Source: Enterocloster hominis (ex Liu et al. 2021) (GTDB lineage: Bacteria > Bacillota > Clostridia > Lachnospirales > Lachnospiraceae). From it: a DNA stretch of 64,000 nucleotides. The position numbers were made by a program, and so were the translations under genes. The stretch is taken from assembly GCA_014385265.1 (NCBI GenBank), contig JACRTJ010000018.1:124001-188000 (forward strand), given 5' to 3'. Shown here in pieces: positions 42,663 to 50,775 of the stretch; position 1 is the stretch's first letter, and each line of letters begins with the position of its first letter. Below the pieces are notes generated by a model that was not told where the DNA came from, ran no database searches, and saw only the letters and a program-made list of their open reading frames with translations.

Positions 42663-43964
42663 GTGATAAAAAGGATGTTTATGTTTTTTGGACTTTCCTG
42701 TCTGCTTCTGTCAGGATGTCGGACTCCTGCCAGGACAGCATCAGAACCAGATACCTCTGCTTCCACCGGATATGCTTCTGAAGAGGTACAGCGGATCTCT
42801 GTTTTTTATGATGGATCCCTGTACCTGTACAATGCCACTGGCTTTGATCTTCCCAGGGAGGACGGCTGGCAGTTTTTGGGGAATGTAGCTTCCGTCAATA
42901 ATCTGGAATGGCCTGCGGAGGATTTCTGCGGCACCCATCTGAATCCGGGGCAGGAAATTTATTATGATCCGGAAGAACCGAAAAAATTGTATGTAAAATA
43001 TGACAGGGGCTTTGCGCTCTTTGAGGCAGAAGAAAATGCTGAGACAGAAAACACCGGAACTCTGGGAACCGGGGTGTCTGAACACCAGGGAACAGAAAAT
43101 CCCAGCGCCGGGGAATCCGAGGATGATGGCGCCGGGAAGACGATCCAGGCAGAGTCAGAGGCTGGTCTCCTCCCGGGAGTGACCATGGAGATCATGGACG
43201 TTACAGAAACAGGGATCACAGTTTCCCTGGTGAACCACACGGAGCTCAATATGGAATTTGGGGAGGAATACAGTCTGGAGGTCTGGAACGGCACAGGCTG
43301 GGAGGCGGTTCCATATGAAGATGGCCAGTGGGCCTTTCACAGTATTGCCTATTCCATGCCGGAAAACCAGCCGGTGGAGTGGAAGGCAGACTGGGAAGCG
43401 CTTTACGGAACATTGGAACCGGGGCAGTACCGGCTGGTGAAGCCGGTCATGGATTTCCGGGGGCCAGGGGACTTCACAGAGTACGGACTGACGGCAGAAT
43501 TTGAGCTTCCGGTCCAGGCGTTACAGGAGCCGCCGGTCCTGAGGCTCCAGGATTCTCTTTCCTCCACCCTGGCGGAGCTTCAGCTGGAGCCGGAAAATTA
43601 TACATGGCACTGTAAACGCGGAGCCGGCGGAGAAATGCAGGGGATCACAGCCTGCGGAGCCGCTTCCACGGAGGCGTTTCCACAGCAGGATCCGCTGGAG
43701 CTTACGCAGTACCAGGGAATGGAAGGCGTTTTATATACAGTATCCTGTACAGTGGTTCCCGACTGGATGAATATAAAAGAATACTCCAGGGCCGACATGG
43801 GAAAAGCGGATGCAGAGCCTGTTTCGGAAACAATCCTGGAAGCTGGGGAGCTGCTGGAGCTCAAGCCCGACCGGATGTATGAGATCCTGGCAGAGTGGGA
43901 CAGCGGCCGGGGAGATGCCAGGGGCTTTTATGGAGAGGCATGTTATCTGGTGGTCACAGAATAG
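42663..43964 (+). CDS. Lipoprotein with Big_14-like Ig domain
   Basis: A 433-residue protein with signal peptide and lipobox LLLSGC (cysteine about residue 19), so it should be anchored outside the membrane. After a Ser/Thr/Glu-rich linker (residues about 115-165) comes an Ig-like domain at about 170-280: TMEIMDVTETGITVSLVNHT, EYSLEVWNGTGWEAVPYEDG and YGTLEPGQYRLVKPVMDFRG, resembling Big_14. A C-terminal domain of about 130 residues ends ARGFYGEACYLVVTE. Start is GTG. Role unknown; it precedes a BlaI/M56 sensor pair and may be part of that surface system. Confidence 0.75.
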   Translation: MIKRMFMFFGLSCLLLSGCRTPARTASEPDTSASTGYASEEVQRISVFYDGSLYLYNATGFDLPREDGWQFLGNVASVNNLEWPAEDFCGTHLNPGQEIYYDPEEPKKLYVKYDRGFALFEAEENAETENTGTLGTGVSEHQGTENPSAGESEDDGAGKTIQAESEAGLLPGVTMEIMDVTETGITVSLVNHTELNMEFGEEYSLEVWNGTGWEAVPYEDGQWAFHSIAYSMPENQPVEWKADWEALYGTLEPGQYRLVKPVMDFRGPGDFTEYGLTAEFELPVQALQEPPVLRLQDSLSSTLAELQLEPENYTWHCKRGAGGEMQGITACGAASTEAFPQQDPLELTQYQGMEGVLYTVSCTVVPDWMNIKEYSRADMGKADAEPVSETILEAGELLELKPDRMYEILAEWDSGRGDARGFYGEACYLVVTE

Positions 43965-43975
43965 GGGAGCCTGGA

Positions 43976-44026
43976 GGCTGCTGCAAAAAGCGGGTCATGA
44001 ACCTGCCCCTTGCAGCAGCCTTTTTT
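43976..44026 (+). terminator. Terminator after lipoprotein gene
   Basis: A perfect 11-bp stem, GGCTGCTGCAA (43976-43986) with TTGCAGCAGCC (44010-44020), then TTTTTT. Confidence 0.85.
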
Positions 44027-44054
44027 CGTTCATAAAACTGTAAGATTTCCCTTC

Positions 44055-44114
44055 TTGCACAAATAGGTCTATTGTGATAGACTAAAAACACAAGAAAGGA
44101 CTATTATAATAGAC
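44055..44114 (+). promoter_or_regulatory. Promoter with two BlaI-type operators
   Basis: TTGCAC (44055-44060) and TAGACT (44078-44083), 17-base spacer. A perfect dyad GTCTATTGTGATAGAC (44067-44082, arms GTCTAT/ATAGAC) covers the -10 region. A second, near-perfect one, GACTATTATAATAGAC (44099-44114), lies just downstream. Two such boxes fit dimer binding by the BlaI repressor encoded at 44134. Confidence 0.75.
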
Positions 44115-44133
44115 CATAGCAAGGAGGGAATAT

Positions 44134-44544
44134 ATGACAGATCTGAAATTGTATGAAAGCGAATACCGGTTTATGGATCTGATCTGGGAGGCGGAGCCGG
44201 TGCGGTCCACGGAGCTGGCGAAAATGGCCAGAGAGCGGCTGGAGTGGAAAAAATCCACCTGCTATACGGTTTTAAAGAAGCTGGAGGCCAAGGGCTTTGT
44301 AAAGAACGAGGATGCCACGGTCACGTCCTTGATTGGCCGGGAGCAGGTACAGAGGGCCGAGAGCAGCCAGCTGATCGAAAGGAGCTTCGGCGGTTCTCTT
44401 CCGGCCTTTCTCAATGCGTTCCTCAGCGGACGCAGGCTGACGGCTGAGGAGGCCAGGGAGCTGCACCGGCTTATCGAGGAAGCCGTTCCCGGGGACGGCG
44501 CGTCTGAGGAGGAGCATAGGGAAGAGAAGGGAGGGAGCGTATGA
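44134..44544 (+). CDS. BlaI/MecI-family transcriptional repressor
   Basis: A 136-residue winged-helix repressor. YESEYRFMDLIWEAEPVRST and ELAKMARERLEWKKSTCYTV (recognition helix region), then LKKLEAKGFVKNE, match the BlaI/MecI/CopY family; the C-terminal half is the helical dimer part. In the known system, signalling through the M56 partner cleaves BlaI and lifts repression. Its stop overlaps the M56 gene start by four bases (ATGA). Two dyads upstream are the likely operators. AAGGAGGG precedes the ATG. Confidence 0.93.
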   Translation: MTDLKLYESEYRFMDLIWEAEPVRSTELAKMARERLEWKKSTCYTVLKKLEAKGFVKNEDATVTSLIGREQVQRAESSQLIERSFGGSLPAFLNAFLSGRRLTAEEARELHRLIEEAVPGDGASEEEHREEKGGSV

Positions 44545-46322
44545 GCCTGTTTGACGTAGGCACGATGACGGAGCTTTTAAACAGAAGCCTGACGGGAGGG
44601 GGTGTGATCCTGGCCGTTCTGGCGCTGCGCCTTATGATGAGGCGGTTCCCAAGAAAATATGTGTGCATTTTGTGGCTGGCTGCCTTTGGAAGGCTGCTGT
44701 TTTCCATTCCGGTCCCGGCGGCTTCCAGTCTGTTTCCGGCGGCGGAACCGCTCCAACAGGCCGCTGTGGAGGTGGATGGAAGGCCCGGCACGGGCACGGT
44801 CCTCCAGCTGTCCACAGGACTGAAGCCGGTGGATTCGGCTGTCAATGAACTTCTCTGGCAGCTTCTGGAGCCTTCTCCAGCGACGTCTGCGGATCCGGTG
44901 CAGATCTATGCCTTCGCGTTCCAGTGGCTGTGGCTGGGCGGAATGGCAGTCCTTCTTCTGACAGGGCTTTTCCGGTATGGGCTGCTGAAGCGGCGGATCT
45001 CTGATGCAGTCCCGGCGGAGGAGACCCAGTGTACAGTGAGGGGGAAACGGCTGGAACGCGTATATATCACAGACCGGATCCAGATGCCCATGGTGCTGGG
45101 GATCTGGAAGCCCAGGATCCTCCTTCCGTCTGCCTGCTCCGGTGAAGGGCGGAAAGAGGAAAGGGAGCTGATCCTGGCCCACGAACAGGCCCACAGGCTC
45201 CGGTACGACCATGTGACAAAGGTATTTGTTTTTGGAGTCCTGGTCATCCACTGGTTCAATCCATTGGCATGGGCTGCCTTCCTCCTGTACTGCCGGGATG
45301 TGGAGATGGCCTGTGACGAGAAGGTGATGGAATGGCTGGGAGAGGAAAGCCGGAAGCCCTATTCCCTGGCCCTGCTCCGGTTTGAGGAGGAGAGGAGCGT
45401 CCTGCTTATTCCCCTGGCCTTTGGGGAAAGCAGCGCCAGGGAACGGATCCGGCATATTTTAAATTACAGGAAGCCGGGCTCCTGGATGACCGCCCTGGCT
45501 CTGCTCCTGGCGGCCCTGGCAGCGGGATTCTTTCTCATGGCTCCGGACGGGAAGGCCCAGGACGCTGTCAGCATCATCGGGGGAGCGGACGGCCCCACCT
45601 CGATCTTCCTGGCAGGAAAGACAGGAGACGGGCAGACCGCAGAGTCCTTCAGCATCATCGGGGGAGCGGACGGTCCCACCTCCATTTTCCTGGCGGGAAA
45701 GGTTGGGGAAGGAGATGGGGAGGAGAAAGCTCCGGCGGCAGTCCTGGACCTGGAGAAGGCGAAAAAAGAGCCCTATGGTGCAGCGGCGGAGCTGGACTGG
45801 GTCAGCGGCGGAAAGATCTCTCTCCACGGCAGCTTCGGGTACCTGTCCTTCCTTCTGAAGGCCAATGGGAAATCCGAGCTGGTCGCGGCCTTTACCCTGG
45901 AGGAGGCAGGCCCCATCGTCGTCCAGGGCGACCGGTATACAGAGGTCGTGGGAGGACGCGATTCGGCTCTTGTGGTGACGGAGCCATATAAGGAGGGCGG
46001 AGACAGCCGGATCTTCTGGTATCTGGAGGAGGGCGGGACCGTGGAGCCTCTTCCGGAAGATATGACGAACCTGTTTCTGGAGCAAAGTGGCTCCGGCGTA
46101 TTCCGGGATGCCCCTCTGGCAGAGGAGTACCGGCAGCAGGTGGAGGAAAAAATAGCGGAGATCCCGGGAAATCATCTGGTATACGGCCCGGTGGAGATCC
46201 CGGAAACGGACAGCATCATCTGCGGCTTTCTGGCAGCGGACGGACCGGACCTGGAGGATCTCTGGTATGGGATCTGGTATGAGATGGATGGCCGGATCGA
46301 GAAATACGTTCTGTTTCCGTAA
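44541..46322 (+). CDS. BlaR1-like M56 metallopeptidase with duplicated GGADGPTSIF motif
   Basis: A 593-residue membrane sensor. Four N-terminal helices frame the gluzincin domain with HEQAH at about residues 214-218 and CRDVEMACDEKVM downstream. After the last helix (LALLLAALAAGFFLMAP, about 318-334) the extracellular part begins with two copies of a 17-residue motif, SIIGGADGPTSIFLAGK, at about residues 344-360 and 371-387. The rest (about 395-593) is a beta-rich domain with no penicillin-binding fold recognised, unlike true BlaR1. So it may sense something other than beta-lactams. It is coupled to the BlaI gene. Confidence 0.88.
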   Translation: MSLFDVGTMTELLNRSLTGGGVILAVLALRLMMRRFPRKYVCILWLAAFGRLLFSIPVPAASSLFPAAEPLQQAAVEVDGRPGTGTVLQLSTGLKPVDSAVNELLWQLLEPSPATSADPVQIYAFAFQWLWLGGMAVLLLTGLFRYGLLKRRISDAVPAEETQCTVRGKRLERVYITDRIQMPMVLGIWKPRILLPSACSGEGRKEERELILAHEQAHRLRYDHVTKVFVFGVLVIHWFNPLAWAAFLLYCRDVEMACDEKVMEWLGEESRKPYSLALLRFEEERSVLLIPLAFGESSARERIRHILNYRKPGSWMTALALLLAALAAGFFLMAPDGKAQDAVSIIGGADGPTSIFLAGKTGDGQTAESFSIIGGADGPTSIFLAGKVGEGDGEEKAPAAVLDLEKAKKEPYGAAAELDWVSGGKISLHGSFGYLSFLLKANGKSELVAAFTLEEAGPIVVQGDRYTEVVGGRDSALVVTEPYKEGGDSRIFWYLEEGGTVEPLPEDMTNLFLEQSGSGVFRDAPLAEEYRQQVEEKIAEIPGNHLVYGPVEIPETDSIICGFLAADGPDLEDLWYGIWYEMDGRIEKYVLFP

Positions 46323-46412
46323 GATCTGCGCACGGCTGGATTGATACAAATTTATAAAGATTTTAGAACCAAGATATTGACAAATCACGACATATATTGC
46401 AAACTATAAAAA

Positions 46413-46429
46413 GTGGTTTTGAAAACCAC
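46413..46429. promoter_or_regulatory. Perfect palindrome before degV gene
   Basis: GTGGTTTT-G-AAAACCAC, an 8+1+8 perfect dyad, 23 bases before the GTG start. TTGACA lies at 46378-46383 but no -10 box is at proper spacing; TATAAA at 46405-46410 is 21 bases further. The palindrome might be an operator for a fatty-acid or other regulator. Confidence 0.5.
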
Positions 46430-46452
46430 ATCAAAAAGCGGAGGGTTTTGTC

Positions 46453-47286
46453 GTGGTACAGATAGTGACGGATTCTTCTGTGCTCTATACAGAAGAAGAG
46501 GCGAAGGCGGCCGGATTTGACGTGGTCCCCCTGTGTGTCAGCGTGGGAGATATGGATGGCCGGGATTTACAGATCAATATGGAAGAGTTCTACGGGCGTA
46601 TTGGAAAAGGAGAGATCCCCAGGTCCTCCCAGCCTCCCATCGGGGATGTTGTGGAGGTCTATGAGAAATACCAGGATGCGGATGTTTTGAATATCTGTGT
46701 CGCCGACGGTCTTTCGGGGACGTATCATGGCGCTTTAAGCGCCAGGGATATGGTGGAAAACCGGGACCGGATCACCGTGTTCAACAGCCGGACCCTTTGC
46801 GGCCCCCACAGGTATATGGTGGAAAAGGCCCAGAAGATGAAGGAGGAGGGGAAGGGGATCCCCGAGATCCTGGAATGGTTAAAGAGTGCGGCGGAAAAGA
46901 CGGAATCTTTTCTGATCCCCCAGGACTTTGGATTTTTAAAGCGCGGAGGGAGGCTGACGCCTGTGGCGGCGGCCCTGGGTTCAGTCCTTAAGCTGAAGCC
47001 GGTGATGCGGCTGACGGAGGACGGCACCCGTCTGGATAAATTTTTTGTGAAGCGTACCATGTCAGCGGCTGTGTCCGGGATCATGGACCATATGAAGAAA
47101 AAAGGGATCGATGGGCGGTATCTCCTTTATATCGTCCATGCGGCGGCTCCCAAAGAAGCCGGAGCCATCCGTGAGATGATCGAAGCAGAATTTAAGGGGA
47201 TCCAGATCCAGATGATGGACCTAAGCCCTGTATTCGTGGCCCAGGGCGGCCCCGGGTGCGTGGCCATCCAGTATATCGAACGATAG
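46453..47286 (+). CDS. DegV-family fatty-acid-binding protein
   Basis: A 277-residue DegV protein. VQIVTDSSVLYTEEEAKAAG, the VVPLCVSVGD strand, the PRSSQPPIGDVVEVYEKYQD loop (TSQP-type fatty acid motif), CVADGLSGTYHGALSARDMV, LIPQDFGFLKRGGRL and MMDLSPVFVAQGGPGCVAIQ are family signatures. DegV (FakB) proteins bind fatty acids and present them to FakA for phosphorylation. GTG start at 46453 follows GGAGGG. Own promoter region with a perfect palindrome. Confidence 0.92.
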   Translation: MVQIVTDSSVLYTEEEAKAAGFDVVPLCVSVGDMDGRDLQINMEEFYGRIGKGEIPRSSQPPIGDVVEVYEKYQDADVLNICVADGLSGTYHGALSARDMVENRDRITVFNSRTLCGPHRYMVEKAQKMKEEGKGIPEILEWLKSAAEKTESFLIPQDFGFLKRGGRLTPVAAALGSVLKLKPVMRLTEDGTRLDKFFVKRTMSAAVSGIMDHMKKKGIDGRYLLYIVHAAAPKEAGAIREMIEAEFKGIQIQMMDLSPVFVAQGGPGCVAIQYIER

Positions 47287-47296
47287 GAATAAAAAG

Positions 47297-47347
47297 GACC
47301 GGTACCTTCCGGGGCATGAGGCTGCCCGGGAGCGTACCGGTCTTTTT
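47297..47347 (+). terminator. Terminator after degV gene
   Basis: Left arm GACCGGTAC (47297-47305), right arm GTACCGGTC (47334-47342), with an inner stem CCGGGGCA/TGCCCGG, then TTTTTT. It also lies past the end of the convergent lipoprotein gene. Confidence 0.88.
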
Positions 47348-47389
47348 TGGGTTCCTGGCAAAAGGGAGGGGACTGGCCCCGACCGCTTT

Positions 47390-48223
47390 TTATTCTGCAA
47401 CGGTCACAGAAGTGATGTGCGGGTTTACGCCCTCATACCAGTAAAGGAAGCCCTCGGCGTCGATGGTCTGGCCGATCTCCAGGGCCTTTACAGCGGCATA
47501 TACATCAGAGGAAGCGTCGCAGAGGTAGGACTCCACAACGAAGGAATAGGTCTGGCCGTTATAGGAAACGTTAAAGTAAAGATCGTCGCCTTCAGAGCCG
47601 CTTCCATCCCAGTTGTAAAGGAAAGCGACGTCATTGCCGTCCGCATCCTTTCCTGCGGGCTCCACAGTCAGTCCCTTAAAGGTGGCCAGCTGGTTCTGGT
47701 GGTCGATGAGCTCGTCCTTGCCCAGAAGCTCTGTGGCGTCAAAGGGCTCAGCGATGAATTCACCGTCCACAAATTCGAAGGTGGCATCAATGATCTCCAC
47801 CTCGCCGGACCACTCGGTCTTATAGCCGGTTACCTGGATCGTTGCGCCGGGAACTAATTTTTCATAGTCCTCTTCGGAGCAGGCCATGTTATAAAGGAAG
47901 TATGCGCCGTCCTCATCCTGGGCGTAAACGGTGGCCTTGTCCTCCCACCAGGACTGCTTTGCCTGTACGGAAGCCTCGATGACAACCTTGGAATCCAGCT
48001 CGGCGGCCATGTACTCCTCATAGGTCATGACAGAAACCTCTCCGGCCTCAGCGGCAGACGTTTCGGCAGCGGAGGTTTCAGCGGCAGATGTCTCAGCAGC
48101 AGAAGTCTCGGCGGCTGTGGTCTCAGCCTCGCTGGCGGCTGTGGTTTCGGTGCTGTTTCCAGAACAGCCGGTCATGGCCATAGCCATGGAAAGTGCGATT
48201 GCGGTTACTGTGATTTTTTTCAT
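47390..48223 (-). CDS. Lipoprotein with ETSAA repeat linker
   Basis: A 277-residue lipoprotein. Signal KKITVTAIALSMAMAMTGC gives the lipobox with cysteine at about residue 20. Residues about 28-58 are a low-complexity linker with four ETSAA units plus variants (ETTAA). The rest contains an OB-fold-like beta pattern (VVIEASVQAKQSWWED, TVYAQDEDGAYFLYNMACSE, GATIQVTGYKTEWSGEVEII) and a second similar copy toward the end (LATFKGLTVEP; IGQTIDAEGFLYW). No recognised family; a surface ligand- or nucleic-acid-binding role is possible. Start at 48223 is chosen because AAAGGAGAGC precedes it; the frame extends upstream to 48256. Confidence 0.75.
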   Translation of the reverse strand: MKKITVTAIALSMAMAMTGCSGNSTETTAASEAETTAAETSAAETSAAETSAAETSAAEAGEVSVMTYEEYMAAELDSKVVIEASVQAKQSWWEDKATVYAQDEDGAYFLYNMACSEEDYEKLVPGATIQVTGYKTEWSGEVEIIDATFEFVDGEFIAEPFDATELLGKDELIDHQNQLATFKGLTVEPAGKDADGNDVAFLYNWDGSGSEGDDLYFNVSYNGQTYSFVVESYLCDASSDVYAAVKALEIGQTIDAEGFLYWYEGVNPHITSVTVAE

Positions 48224-48286
48224 AATCAGCTCTCCTTTTAATACAATATTTCCCAACCACCTATTATAGCTGAAAAAACGGGAAAA

Positions 48287-49885
48287 TCAATGATTTTGTG
48301 TTCTCTTTTTCAAGATATCCCGGAAGGCCCAGAGAAGGATCAGTACCCAGGAAAGTATAAGACCGCCCACGAGGACCCTGGCGGTCCAGGGAAGAGGACC
48401 CAGATCGGTCTTTCCAGAGGTCTGGGCCTTCACCTCATCCAAATGGTAAAGGCTGGCCACATCGTCAAAAAGATGGTCCATGTAGGCATCGTCCACGGTC
48501 TCCTTCCGCCGGACAGATTTGGTCACGCTTTCGATGAGCTGACCCGCTGCGTCCCGGAGAGAGGCAGAGCCGTTGAACACAGGAGTTACAAAGGTATTTC
48601 CGGTGTTGGAAAGGAGCAGCATGGATGCCTGGATCTTTATTTTATAAAAATCATCGTCATCCTCCCCGGCCCTGGAAAGATAGTCCTGGTATTCCGCTGA
48701 ATCCTGGGCCATGGAGGTCACAGGAACGTACCCCTCGGTCCGGGCGTAGGCGGTCTGGACCTGGTTGGTCAGCAGATACTGGGTAAAGAGCCAGGAAGCC
48801 ATCACCTCTCCCGGATCCTCTTTATTGAAGATGCATACAGACGGTCCCTGGGAGATCATCTGCGGGTGCTCCGGATCAAACTGGGGAATGGGCATGATCT
48901 CTGTTTCAAAATCCACCCGGGCATCCTCAGCGATATCAGAAAGGGGAGCCCCGGCGCCCATCCAGGTGGCTCCTGCTGTGGAATCGATGGCGAAAACGCA
49001 CTGACCGGCATTCAGAAAGTTGGCCGGATAGCTGGAGATCTTAAAGGTGGAAAAGGCCCCGGTCCCAGCATGGCCGGCGATGGAAGAAAGGAGCTCCCTG
49101 GTGGTATCGTTAAAGAGCTGGATCTCCCCCGACGGTGTGGAATAGCCTGCGCCCTTCTGTCTCAGCATCTGGATCATCATGTTGTCCGTGGATTTATAGA
49201 TGAAGGGGATCATCACCTTCTGTCCGTTGATCTTATAGACTCCGTTTTCATCCTTTTTGGCAGCCGCCTCGGATACCTCCCAGATAAAATCCCAGGTGAG
49301 GGTCTCCGGCAGGGTGTAGCCCAGCTTTTCCACATAGGTCTTATTGATATAGCAGGCCTCGGTGGATCGCATGAAGGGCATGGCGTAGGTGCGCCCGTTT
49401 ACGGTACACTCCTTTAAAAATTCCGGGATCAGATCCTCCTTTCCAGGACCGTCAAATTTCAGACGGCTGCCTCCCAGCCCGAATTCCGGATCTTCAGAAA
49501 GAGCGTCCAGGGGGACCACCACGTTGTCTCCGGTGAGATAGGTGGCGATGTGGTCGGGATAGGTGATGCAGACGTTGGGTGTGGTCCCGGTGGAGATATT
49601 GGTGATCACGTCGTTGTAGATCTTTCCATAGTCTGTATACAGCCGCAGGTTTACCGTGATATTGGGATACAGGGCCTGGAAATCCTCAATGGCCTTTTTG
49701 TAAATGTCCGTCTGACGCTTGTTGGTGTCATTTTTGGCCCAGAAGGTGATCTCATATGTTTTTGTTTCATCAAAGGTCTCCGGCGGCTGGAAGGCCTCCG
49801 TTTCCCTGGAGCCGTGGCAGCCGGCCAGGAAAACGGAACAGGCCGCGCCCAGAAAAAGGGGAAAAAGCCGTTTCCATCGGATCAT
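48287..49885 (-). CDS. ABC transporter solute-binding lipoprotein (UgpB-like) with C-terminal membrane helix
   Basis: A 532-residue extracellular solute-binding protein of family 1. Lipobox VFLAGC near residue 22. TYEITFWAKNDTNKRQTDIY, GKIYNDVITNISTGTTPNVC, MPFMRSTEACYINKTYVEKL and NAGQCVFAIDSTAGATWMGA resemble UgpB/MalE-type proteins for glycerophosphodiesters or sugars. About 40 residues after the binding domain the chain ends in a helix, VLVGGLILSWVLILLWAF, plus a basic tail (RDILKKRTQNH). A second membrane anchor is unusual for this family. Its start overlaps the upstream permease stop (ATGA). Last gene of the transporter operon. Confidence 0.9.
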   Translation of the reverse strand: MIRWKRLFPLFLGAACSVFLAGCHGSRETEAFQPPETFDETKTYEITFWAKNDTNKRQTDIYKKAIEDFQALYPNITVNLRLYTDYGKIYNDVITNISTGTTPNVCITYPDHIATYLTGDNVVVPLDALSEDPEFGLGGSRLKFDGPGKEDLIPEFLKECTVNGRTYAMPFMRSTEACYINKTYVEKLGYTLPETLTWDFIWEVSEAAAKKDENGVYKINGQKVMIPFIYKSTDNMMIQMLRQKGAGYSTPSGEIQLFNDTTRELLSSIAGHAGTGAFSTFKISSYPANFLNAGQCVFAIDSTAGATWMGAGAPLSDIAEDARVDFETEIMPIPQFDPEHPQMISQGPSVCIFNKEDPGEVMASWLFTQYLLTNQVQTAYARTEGYVPVTSMAQDSAEYQDYLSRAGEDDDDFYKIKIQASMLLLSNTGNTFVTPVFNGSASLRDAAGQLIESVTKSVRRKETVDDAYMDHLFDDVASLYHLDEVKAQTSGKTDLGPLPWTARVLVGGLILSWVLILLWAFRDILKKRTQNH

Positions 49886-50763
49886 CCTTTCATTCCTCCT
49901 CTCGATACGCCTTCCATGATCTTTTTACGGAATACAAGGAACAGTGCAATGAGCGGCACTGAGATCACCACCACGGCCGCCATCATGGCCGGGATATTCT
50001 CGCGGCCAAAGCCGTTCTCACGGATCTCCTGGATCCCGTTGGATACCAGGAAAAGGTCCGGGTTATCGGTGACCAGCCGGGGCCATACATAAGAGTTCCA
50101 GCATTCAATGATCTTTAAAATGATAATGGTGACGATGGTAGGGCGGCAGATGGGGATCAGGACCTTCCACAGATATTTAAAATCGGAGGTTCCGTCCACC
50201 CGGGCCGCCTTGTATAATTCGTCCGGCACCTGCTCAAAGTTTTCCTTCAGCAGATAAATATAAAAGACGGACGTTACCGACGGCAGGATCAGACCGGCGA
50301 AGGTGTTTCTGAGGTCCAGGCCGGTGATGGTGGCGAAGTTGGTGATGACCACCAGCTCATTGGGGATCATCATTAAGGAAAGAAACAGTAAAAATACCAG
50401 ATTCTTTCCCTTAAATTCCAGCCTGGCAAAGGCGTAGGCCGCCAGGATGCTGACCGCCGCCATGATGGCCGTGGTGAGCACTGTGAATACCAGGGTATTC
50501 AGAAGATACCGGCCCAGAGGGACTGCGGTAAAAGCTGCTTTATAGTTTTCCAAGGTGGGTGACAGGGTAAAGAGCGCCGGTATGCGCTCCGCGTTGTAGG
50601 AGCCGTAGCTTTTTACTGAGGTTAAGAGCATCCAGTAAAAGGGAAACAGCACCATAAGGGCCCATAAGGCCAGGGCCATATAGGTGAGCGCTTTTCTGAC
50701 AAGAGCCCGCCTGCGTTCTGTCTGCCGGATCCGTTCAAGATCCGTCTGATTTGGATGATTCAT
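49882..50763 (-). CDS. ABC transporter permease, MalG/UgpE type
   Basis: A 293-residue permease with six hydrophobic helices. The EAA loop with the ATPase contact is ELYKAARVDGTSDFKYLWKV, the helices are interspersed as in MalG (YMALALWALMVLFPFYWMLL; LVFLLFLSLMMIPNELVVIT), and the short C-terminal tail is typical of the second permease. AGGAGG lies before the ATG. It lies between the other permease (12 bases upstream) and the binding protein gene (four-base overlap), so all are one transcript. Confidence 0.93.
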   Translation of the reverse strand: MNHPNQTDLERIRQTERRRALVRKALTYMALALWALMVLFPFYWMLLTSVKSYGSYNAERIPALFTLSPTLENYKAAFTAVPLGRYLLNTLVFTVLTTAIMAAVSILAAYAFARLEFKGKNLVFLLFLSLMMIPNELVVITNFATITGLDLRNTFAGLILPSVTSVFYIYLLKENFEQVPDELYKAARVDGTSDFKYLWKVLIPICRPTIVTIIILKIIECWNSYVWPRLVTDNPDLFLVSNGIQEIRENGFGRENIPAMMAAVVVISVPLIALFLVFRKKIMEGVSRGGMKG

Positions 50764-50775
50764 ATTGACCTCCTG

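Noticed and set aside
45459..46388. 309-codon minus-strand frame
   Set aside because: Antisense to the M56 gene, composition typical of shadow frames, no start signal.
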